Source of the DNA: Posidonia oceanica
Lineage: Eukaryota; Streptophyta; Magnoliopsida; Alismatales; Posidoniaceae
Reading direction: 5' to 3'
NCBI GenBank assembly: GCA_037176725.1
Contig: JAZBRS010000039.1
Span: 26,138,001 to 26,202,000, forward strand
Length of the DNA stretch: 64,000 nucleotides
The translations under genes and the position numbers were made by a program. Below are positions 56,801 through 64,000 of the stretch, one piece after another. The notes beneath the pieces are model-generated. The model was given only the letters and a program-made list of their open reading frames with translations, made no database searches and was not told the DNA's origin. Positions within the stretch are counted from its first letter, which is position 1, and each line of letters opens with the position of its first letter.

Positions 56801-59793
56801 CCTAAAACTATATTAACGAAGAAATAAATGAACAGTGCCTTGCCGGCGGCGGGGAGGCACTGTAGCCGAGACCGCCGGAGCTCAACACCACCAGCCCAGG
56901 GCGCTCGCAGGCGCGCAGGAGGGCAGAGGGGGACTGTCCGGCGACCGTGCGGAGTCGTGGGGGGTGTCGGAGCGACGTTCCAGTGGCTGGAGCGCCCGGG
57001 AGACAGGTGACCGGCGCCGGAGACGGAGGTCGGACCGGCGAGACGCAGTTGGAGCTGGAGGGCCGGGAAGCTGGCTCTGATCGGCGGAGAAGCAGCAGGG
57101 GGGAGAGAGAGAGAGCAGGGGAGACCAAGGGATACCTGGGGCGATGTCCGGTGCGTCCTCCCGACGTCGGTGGGCTCTGCAGATGCCGGCGACGGTCGTC
57201 CGGAGTGCGCGGGCGTCGGCGGCGGCTCGCGGGCGTTGGGATCGGCTCTACGTGACCCTCCGGGTTCTTCCTGGACGTTCGGAGCGGAGTTCTGCAGCTC
57301 AGAGAAGAATGTTGGAGTTTTGGGTCCTCAGGTTGCTGCCGGAGATGGGGGGCCTTGTCTGCTGCTCGTCCGGTGGGATGGAGCCCTCCGGGAGGAAGCT
57401 GGGGGCCTGGAGAGTGGGGCTGGATGCTTGGAATAGGTTTCTGGAGAGTATGGAGGAGGTTTGAGAGTCGGGTCAGTTTCGGGTCTGAGGGAGACTTAGG
57501 TGTTTGTTGTGCTGCTCTTGGTCTGTGGTGGGTGAGAGGGCTGAAGGTCGGGGGCTTCTGGAAGGTGGTTGTCCGGCGAGTAACGGGGAAGAGTTTGGGG
57601 TGGATTGGAGGTCTATGGTGCCGGGAATTTTAGAAGGGGTGGGGAGTTGTGTTCTGGTTGGGTTCCAGGTCGATTCCGGCGAAATGAGGGCTGTGTTCGG
57701 TGTAGAAAGGAGGGGAAGAGTTGTAGGGGGGCTCGGGGAGATTGAGGAGTGAATTTCGAGTGGTTCTGGAGGTGCTTCAGCCTCTGGTTCGCTGTGTCTG
57801 GAAGAGACGGAGGTCCGGTGTTCTCCGGGTGGATTTCAGGGGCGTTTTGGATGCTCTCTCGCTCGGGATTCCTTCTGGAATCGTCCTCTCTCTTCCGGGT
57901 GAATTCCTCTTCTTCTCCTCTCCTTTTCTCCTGAAATGTCCTCTGATTTCTCCTCCTCTCCTGTCCCGAGTCCTGACCACACCTTCTTTAGCTTTGCAGG
58001 CCTGCGACCAATGAACGCTGCGGAGAGGCGATGACAGGTGCGAGGACGACGCTTCGGCGCGCGCCTGGCTGGAGCAGGAGGTGACAGGTCGGGGCAGCGT
58101 TGCAGGAGTGCAGGCGGCGTGCACTGTTGCACTGCCAGCGCGCGGGAGAAGGTGAGGAAGACGGAGGACGACGACTGTAGCAACGGGCCGCGGGCCGGAG
58201 TTTGAAAAAAAAGGAAAAAAATGGTGAACGGGCTGATAGGCCCAGTATGGAAGAAAAGGGAAATAAAAAAGAAGGAAGGAAGAAAGATGGAAAGAAAAAA
58301 TAGGATAAAAATAAATAAAAATATGGGATGACTTGGGTTGTAGGTTAGGTGTATATCTGGATTTTTTAATGGCCGTTTTTAGGTTAATTAGTGGGTTTTA
58401 GGCTTGATTAGGGCTTTAGGGTTTTGTTTTGTTTTTGATTTGTTTTCCACTTGATTAGGGGTTGGTTAAATTCTTTTAAATTGTTTTTAAAATTGTGTTT
58501 TCTTGTTAAGTATTTTAGGATGTTAATTAGGATTTTTTAGGATTTATTTTCATACTATTTTGAGTGGGTTTTGGGGCTTTTAGTTCTAGTCTTTTGTATT
58601 TTCCTTTTTTAAGTCTTTTGAACCATGCTTTTGTTTTTCATTTGTTAATTCTTCTTGATGTTTTTTAGTTGGATTTTTTTCTGATTTGATTAAGCATTTT
58701 AGGTCTTTTAACTGTATTTTCTTTTCCTTTTTTAATTAAGTTCTTATGTTGTTTTCTTTCTTATGTTTATTAGGTTAAGTTTTTTGTTCTCTTTAATTAC
58801 TTGTTTTAGTATTTGATTTTTAATTCTTCTCTCTAGGGTTTGTTTTTCAATTCTTTTAGTGGGGTTTTCATTTTTGGTAGGTTCTGATTTTATTCCAGTT
58901 TTTTAGTTGATTTTACAGTATTTTATTTTAGTTTGTTTTGCATTTTTTAGTTTGCATGCTTGATTTTCTTTTTGGCTTGATTTAATTAAGTTTGGGTTTT
59001 TAATTATTTATTTAATGTTTTTAATTGCTTTTTCTGGGGATTCTGATTTGTTTCTTTTAGGTCTTGGGGTTTTACAGATTTTTAAGGATTTTTGAGGCTT
59101 TTTGCAAAGGAAAGAAGAAAAGAAAAAGAAGGAGAAAAAAGGAAAAAAAAAAGGGAATAAAAGGGAAAGAGATAGGTTTGAGGGAAAAGATTTTTTAAAA
59201 TTCAAGGAGGATGGTAAAAAATAAAATAAAAATAGGAATAAGATAGAGAAGGGATAGGAGTACAAAGGGGCCCGCTGCCAAGCCAGAGGGAGGGCGAGAA
59301 GGGGATGAAAAGAGAGACGATAATCAGGAGAGAGAGAGGAGAGAGAAAACGATAATCCCGGAGAGAGAAAACGATAATCCAGGCAAAAGGGGGTCTTAGG
59401 AGTCTCGGAAAGGGGTGAAATTTGGCAGGTGCGGGGTCTAGTGTTTCTAGCTCTGCTCCTGGAGTTTTGGTTTGGTTCCGAGGAAGTTTTGGAGGGGTTT
59501 TGAGGTGTAGAAAAAGGGTATTTTTTGCCTAAGTTTCCTAGGGTTTTTGGGAGGGGTCTGGTTTGAGATTTTGCAGGCTTTTTGGTGGGTTTACTAGGTC
59601 ATTAGGGGTGAGTGTTCCTATGGATTTTGGTGGGTTTTCAGGTTCGGGAAAGGGGGGTAATCCTAGGTTGAGTTTGGACTTGTTTTGAGGGGAAAGGAGG
59701 AAAGGGAAGGTGTAGGTTTTGGGTCTGGGTTCGGGTCCAGCAGCCACCCGGAAGGCTCCAAACGATCCAGCCTGTCAAAATGGGGTGTCAACA
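53886..59793 (-). repeat. 3' LTR of element D
   Basis: 5,908 bp, TG...CA ends. Near the U5 end it has the 45-base subfamily-B block, the PBS-like motif (54,052-54,060) and the conserved block (complement about 54,240-54,280). Then the array (54,560-55,510), the ATGCAATTT zone (55,790-56,800), the GC-rich block (56,830-57,480), the T-rich tract (58,330-59,040) and the purine-rich U3 side. Minus-strand CAGGTAT donor-like sites lie near 55,549 and 57,131. Confidence 0.88.
54560..55510. repeat. ~30-bp tandem array in D LTR
   Basis: Units related to those in the solo LTR, with new variants such as GGAGCGATAAAACATAAAAAC, organised in a higher-order pattern of several units. Frames across it are artefacts. 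Confidence 0.9.
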
Positions 59794-59809
59794 GATGCCC
59801 CTCCCTGAG
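59794..59809 (-). other. Polypurine tract of element D
   Basis: Minus strand CTCAGGGAGGGGCATC, identical to element A. Confidence 0.85.
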
Positions 59810-60249
59810 CGAGGCCGAGCGAAGCGAGGCCGTTGCTCAGGGGTTGACGAGACACCCCATTTGACCGGCGAGAGCAGAGGGTTTGCTATCGGCGTGAGCC
59901 ACTCATTCGGCGGATGCGCCGAACATCGTGGATCGTTGCCGCAGTGCAAGGTGCAGGTGCAAATGGGCGAGATGCAATGTATGCGATGCATGCTAATGCG
60001 GATGCAATGCAAAAGTTAGTGTTAGAGTTAGTGTTGATGGGGAGACCGGAGCGATGCGGGTGACGCTGACGATGCTGAGGATGCTGAAGAGGGACGTTGC
60101 AGCGCGCTGCGGAGTTCGATGGGAGGTCCAGACCTGCCGCGAAAGGAAGGATAGCCAAGGCTACAAAGGCGCGACGGGAGAGGCGGACCTTTTCCCAGAC
60201 GCGGAAGGATGCGGGGCTCCGTCTTTTGGGACGGAGTCGCGCGGGGAGG
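59810..60249 (-). other. 3' untranslated region of D, single-copy part
   Basis: Alignable with A 21,335-21,859. Rich in ATGCAATG phrases; no coding region recognised. Confidence 0.6.
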
Positions 60250-61395
60250 TGATAAGTTGTCGGACTTGTCGACCGGATGAGTTTCGGATCATCAGCCGGG
60301 GGCGATAGTTTAGGTTATCAGCCTGGCGATAGTTTACGGTCCTATCAACCGGAATGCGCAGTTGTGAGTGATAGTTACTGGATATCAGCCGTATAACATG
60401 GTTGCCATAGATAGTTTAGGATATCAGCCTAGATAGATAGTTTAGGATATCAGCCTAGATAGTTTAGGATATCAGCCTAGATAGATAGTTTACAGTCCTG
60501 TCAACTGGAAAGGGCGAACCATGAGGGATAGTTACTGGATATCAGCCGTATAACGCAAGTGCCGGATAGTTTAGGAATATCAGCCTGGATAGATAGTTTA
60601 GGATATCAGCCTAGGTAGTTTAGGTTACCAGCCTAGATAGATAGTTTAGGTTATCAGCCTGGCGGCCTTGCGAGGGACAGTTACTGGGTGTCAGCCGTAT
60701 AATGCAATTGCGATGGATAGTTTAGGATATCAGCCTAGATCGATAGTTTAGGGTATCAGCCTAGATCGATAGTTTAGGTTATCAGCCTAGATCGATAGTT
60801 TAGGTTATCAGCCTAGCGATAGTTTACAGTCCTATCAACTGGAAAGAGCAATTGCAAGGGATAGTTACTGGATATCAGCCGTATAACGTAATTGCCATGG
60901 ATAGTTTAGGATATCAGCCTGGATCGATAGTTTAGGTTATCAACCTAGATAGATAGTTTAGGATATCAGCCTAGATAGTTTAGGGTATCAGCCTAGATAG
61001 ATAGTTTACAGTCCTATCAACTGGAGGGGGCAATTACGAGGGACAGTTACTGGATGTCAGCCGTATAACGCAGATGCCGGATAGTTTAGGAATATCAGCC
61101 TGGATAGATAGTTTAGGATATCAGCCTAGGTAGTTTAGGTTACCAGCCTAGATAGATAGTTTAGGTTATCAGCCTGGCGACACTGCGAGGGACAGTTACT
61201 GGATGTCAGCCGTATAACACAACTGTGGGCCAACCATGGATCGGCCAAGAGATAGATAGTTCAGGAATATCAGCCTGAGGATAGATAGTTTAGGATATCA
61301 GCCTGGGTCGATAGTTTAGGAATATCAGCCTGAGAGTAGATAGTTTAGGATATCAGCCTGAGAGTGCTTGATTGTTGATAGTTTAGGATATCAGC
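60250..61395. repeat. Satellite array in D 3' region (~25-bp units)
   Basis: Mainly GATAGTTTAGGATATCAGCC plus TAGAT units, interspersed with GGATAGTTACTGGATATCAG and a few of the GATAGTTTACAGTCCTATCA units that dominate in A. The same higher-order framework as A (clusters separated by the CGTATAAC unit), but a different monomer has been amplified. Confidence 0.9.
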
Positions 61396-61499
61396 CTGAG
61401 GGTGCTTGATTGATGAATGATCGAGTGATGAGTGATCGAATGCTGAATGATTGATTGCTGAATGACTGATTGAGGAGTGATTGATTGAGGAGTGCTTGA
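61396..61499. repeat. GATT-type short repeat in D
   Basis: Degenerate TGATTGAT/GAGTGATCGA repeats, the counterpart of A 22,863-23,004. Confidence 0.7.
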
Positions 61500-61865
61500 T
61501 AAGAGGGGATGAGATCATGATGAGAGGCTACTGCTAAAGAGGGGGACGAGATCATGATGAGAATTACTGCTAGAGAAGGGGGATGAGGTCATGATGAGAA
61601 CTATTGCTAAAGAAGGGGATGAGGTAGTGATGAGAACTACTGCTAAAGAGGGTGATGAGGTAGTGATGAGAACTATTGCTAAAGAAGGGGGATGAGGTAA
61701 TGATGAGAACTATTGCTAAAGAAGGGGATGAGGTAGTGATGAGAACTAAAGCTAAAGAAGGGGGATGAGGTAATGATGAGAACTATTGTTAAAGAAGGGG
61801 GTGAGGTAATGATGAGAACTATTGCTAGAGAAGGGGGATGAGGTAATGATGAGAGCTTGGTTGAA
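61500..61865. repeat. ~36-bp tandem repeat unique to D
   Basis: About nine copies of GATGAGGTAATGATGAGAAC followed by TATTGCTAAAGAAGGG. It has no counterpart in A, so it arose after the two lineages split or was lost in A. Confidence 0.88.
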
Positions 61866-61985
61866 AAGGATGATAAGATATCGGACTTACCGGCCGGCAA
61901 AGAGGAGATGAGATAATGATGAGATTGATCGATTGGGAAAGGTGATAAGATATCGGACTTATCGGCTGGCAAAGAGGAGATGAGA
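61866..61985. repeat. GATAAG...CTTATC satellite, few copies in D
   Basis: Two copies of the unit that forms about ten copies in A (GATAAGATATCGGACTTATC; the first copy has CTTACC). Confidence 0.85.
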
Positions 61986-62021
61986 ACAAGGGTGAGATAC
62001 CACAGGGCGTCTGAAAAGATG

Positions 62022-62048
62022 CCCCTGGTATCAGGATGATGCCAGGGG
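62022..62048. repeat. Conserved hairpin with PPT-like sequence, D
   Basis: CCCCTGGTAT and ATGCCAGGGG around the same loop as in A (CAGGATG), with one G-T pair. GATGCCCCT (62,018-62,026) again repeats the PPT end. Confidence 0.72.
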
Positions 62049-62429
62049 TTGGTCGAAACGTCCCTGGTATCGAGAAAGCGAGGGATGGACAAAACTGACG
62101 CGTTTGTCAGACGAGTAGTTTGGGGTACCAGCCTAAAGGAGATTCAGCCGGGTATGTCCGGTAGCAGGTTGGACGGCGCGGGTTCGCGGAGGTCCTGGAG
62201 CCTGGGTCGTTTGTTGAGGACTTCCCTGCGTTATGTGAGCAGTCAGTCGGGCCGAGGGGCCTCCGGATGTGAGCGACGAGGAGCATGGAATGCATGATCG
62301 GCCTTGAAATGTGAACAGCCAGCACAAAAACAGTTTTGCATTGATAGAATTGTTGGTTACATGCCAGTGATAGGCCAAAAAGTACAGCACAACTTGAAAG
62401 GAAGACAGAATGGCAGCGGCATGATGGCT

Positions 62430-63632
62430 CTAGCTGATTCGGGCCTTCTTTGATTTTCCAGAGTCAGGGAACAAGGGGCCACTTGGCGGGACTTCGTCAA
62501 TGGGCCAGAGGTCCTGCACTTCAGTGATGTACTCAGGGGTACACCCTACGCCTTTCATTGCAGCGATGTCTGTTGATCGCACCCCATGCTGCATTAGGTT
62601 GGCCAGCTCCTTTGTGGGGGCGATTGCACTGAGGGGATATTCTTGAAGGAGCTTAGGGGCTGTGCTGTCGACATAGGCGTCTTGCTGGAAGCCGAACTGG
62701 CGCATGACTCTGATAGGGTGATATTCTACACCCGCAGTAAATCCTGGTAGCACAACCAGGTGCATGTCGCGTGTATTGAAGAAGACAGTGAATGCTTCGG
62801 CCGCAGAAGGAATGATGCGCCATGTGACTGCGTCGTCTGTCAGTCCTGATAGCCTCTCATATTCTTCCTTGACGCTCTTGACTGCCCTAGCATGGCCGCT
62901 GCTGTAGTAGGCCTCGAAAGCATGCACTTGGGGACGCAGAAGGTCTATCTCAGTGTGCGCCGCTAGCCAGACCTGAATGAATGATCCGCAACCATGAAAG
63001 TGGCGGCAGCGGTGCGAGATGCGGTCTAGACCGCGGTAGATTTCTGCCAAGACAACTGGTGCCAGATCTATGTGCTGGGTCACCACAGCGAGTGCTATTT
63101 CAGCAATCTCAACGGCCATTGTTACCTTGCCATGAGTAAAGACTAGCTCGCCTAGGAAACGGGTGACAAACCCTCGGAGCCACAGCTCGTCTCCGAGTTC
63201 AGCGCGCTTCTCCACAATATCATCAAAGTACGCTAGGCGAAGCAGAGGCATGGGCCCGCTAGTACAAATCAGCTTCTGCTGGCAACTTTGGGTAGAGAGG
63301 CCGGTCAGCTGTTTCAGGACTGCCAAGTATCCGTCACGCCTCATGAAGATGGGTGGCCCCAAGATCTTGGAAAAGCCGCAGATCCGGCGCACTTCTTCCA
63401 GTGTGGGTGTCAGTTCAGTTCTGCCGAAACGGAAGACATGGTGTGCCGGTTTCCAGAATCGCGCAGCGGCACACAGAAGATGGCGGCTCACCTCTACATC
63501 AGCAGCCTTGAGCAACTTGGTCGGAATGCCCCACAGGCGCAGCTTCTCACAGTCATCTTTTGTAAGCTTGCCGATCCATTCTCGCAGGATCTCGGAGCAG
63601 TGTGTCGGGGTCACCAGAGTGGGGAAACCCAT
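62430..63632 (-). CDS. DUF7745-like protein, intact 3' ORF of element D
   Basis: 400 residues from the first in-frame ATG at 63,632 (MGFPTLVTPT); the frame is open a little further upstream, to about 63,668. No catalytic motif is recognised. Residues about 14-110 carry the part I relate to plant DUF7745: WIGKLTKDDCEKLRLWGIP, then FWKPAHHVFRFGRTELTPTL and EEVRRICGF. There is no signal peptide or clear membrane segment; the C-terminus is basic (KSKKARIS). It lies in sense orientation between pol and the satellite region. AGs just upstream (near 63,663) follow a weak pyrimidine run and could be splice acceptors. The element A copy has the same length with three nonsense codons. It could be a captured host domain helping Gag, silencing escape or targeting; none of these is shown. 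Confidence 0.75.
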   Translation of the reverse strand: MGFPTLVTPTHCSEILREWIGKLTKDDCEKLRLWGIPTKLLKAADVEVSRHLLCAAARFWKPAHHVFRFGRTELTPTLEEVRRICGFSKILGPPIFMRRDGYLAVLKQLTGLSTQSCQQKLICTSGPMPLLRLAYFDDIVEKRAELGDELWLRGFVTRFLGELVFTHGKVTMAVEIAEIALAVVTQHIDLAPVVLAEIYRGLDRISHRCRHFHGCGSFIQVWLAAHTEIDLLRPQVHAFEAYYSSGHARAVKSVKEEYERLSGLTDDAVTWRIIPSAAEAFTVFFNTRDMHLVVLPGFTAGVEYHPIRVMRQFGFQQDAYVDSTAPKLLQEYPLSAIAPTKELANLMQHGVRSTDIAAMKGVGCTPEYITEVQDLWPIDEVPPSGPLFPDSGKSKKARIS

Positions 63633-63668
63633 TGCACAGATTGCAGGATGTGGGCAGACGGCTGTCAC

Positions 63669-64000
63669 AAGAGTCTTCAGGTACCTGTTGCCAAGACTGT
63701 GAATTATCAGATCTCATCTAGGCACAAAGCCATCACAGGAAAATAGATTCGGAAACTGGTAGAGACAGGTGCAACATGTATAAGCAGTAAACATTCAGAC
63801 TATGGCAATTGAACATGTATAAGCACAAGGGCATTCTGTTGATGTGGCGGGGACTGTCGGGAACCCCGGGTTGTCGCAGTCTGACGGTGCCAACGCATGC
63901 TTAAGTAGAGGTACTGTCTCAGCGCTGGAGTGAGCCTTTGCGGAGTGGGATGATCAGAAAGGGTAGATGACTGGAAAATGCAGATGCGTGTGATTTGGTG
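63669..64000 (-). other. Spacer upstream of D's DUF7745-like ORF
   Basis: Alignable with A 25,230-25,560 (both have GCAGTAAACATTCAGA and GGCATTCTGTT-like phrases). Non-coding as far as seen. The window ends here. Confidence 0.6.

Larger units (their letters stand above)
44961..64000 (+). mobile_element. Element C1: Tat-type element hosting D (right end not in window)
   Basis: Plus-strand element with 5' LTR, PBS, conserved leader, broken gag, protease, linker and RT, then cut in RNase H at 53,885 by element D. The rest of RNase H, the archaeal-type RNase H, integrase and 3' LTR should lie beyond D, outside the window. Most of gag-pro-pol is in one frame with in-frame stops, as in A. Confidence 0.85.
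53886..64000 (-). mobile_element. Element D: Tat-type element, sister of A (5' part not in window)
   Basis: Minus-strand insertion into C1's RNase H. The 3' LTR, PPT, satellite region, hairpin and DUF7745-like ORF are visible; integrase, RT, gag and 5' LTR should follow beyond 64,000. The expected target duplication is CCTTT (53,881-53,885); the other copy is outside. Its LTR belongs to subfamily B like the solo LTR, while its internal part is closely similar to A. Confidence 0.88.

Overview
The window reads as plant nuclear DNA, most likely from a flowering plant. It is a pile of nested LTR retrotransposons with no recognisable host gene, rRNA or tRNA gene. The evidence is Ty3/gypsy gag-pro-pol coding of the Tat/Ogre type (an extra archaeal-type RNase H between the gypsy RNase H and the integrase), primer-binding sites that look like the 3' end of plant tRNA-Arg, a plant domain I recognise as DUF7745-like, and a hAT-type miniature element. 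I cannot name the species.

Layout. 1-5,842: older non-coding repeat DNA holding a hAT-like MITE (291-871, 8-bp target duplication) and two LTR-like blocks ending in GTTACA (891-2,169 and about 3,661-5,105). 5,843 to about 44,656: element C0, a plus-strand, heavily deleted Tat element (5' LTR 5,843-8,754, PBS, leader, gag remains, last residues of integrase). Inside C0, 9,765-42,582 is element A, a minus-strand Tat element with target duplication CAATC on both sides, LTRs of about 5.8-5.9 kb, PBS, PPT, gag, protease, RT-RNase H, archaeal-type RNase H, integrase, a DUF7745-like 3' ORF and a satellite-rich 3' untranslated region. Inside element A's 3' LTR sits a solo LTR of a sister subfamily (11,134-16,852, target duplication CTGTC). 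From 44,961: element C1, another plus-strand Tat element (5' LTR 44,961-47,472, PBS, broken gag, protease, RT), cut inside RNase H at 53,885 by element D. Element D (53,886 to beyond 64,000) is a minus-strand relative of A; its 3' LTR, satellite region and an intact 400-codon DUF7745-like ORF (62,430-63,632) are in view.

How the parts work together. Each complete element would be transcribed from its 5' LTR, primed by tRNA-Arg next to that LTR, copied by RT with RNase H help, finished from the polypurine tract beside the 3' LTR and inserted by integrase. The coding order in A (5' to 3' on the minus strand) is gag, protease, RT, degenerate gypsy RNase H, archaeal-type RNase H, integrase, DUF7745-like ORF, tandem-repeat 3' region. 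A and C1 are decayed mainly by in-frame TAG/TAA/TGA codons that look like C-to-T changes at CAG, CAA, CGA and TGG codons.

Most worth a second look: the DUF7745-like ORF kept at the same length in A and D; a PBS-like TGGCGACTC motif inside the U5 of every LTR; a conserved hairpin in the 3' region that repeats the PPT sequence; fast turnover of the satellite arrays between A and D; a possible spliced 5' leader; and a patch of high divergence between the two otherwise very similar LTRs of A. All alignments were made by eye; percentages and boundaries without a target duplication are approximate.
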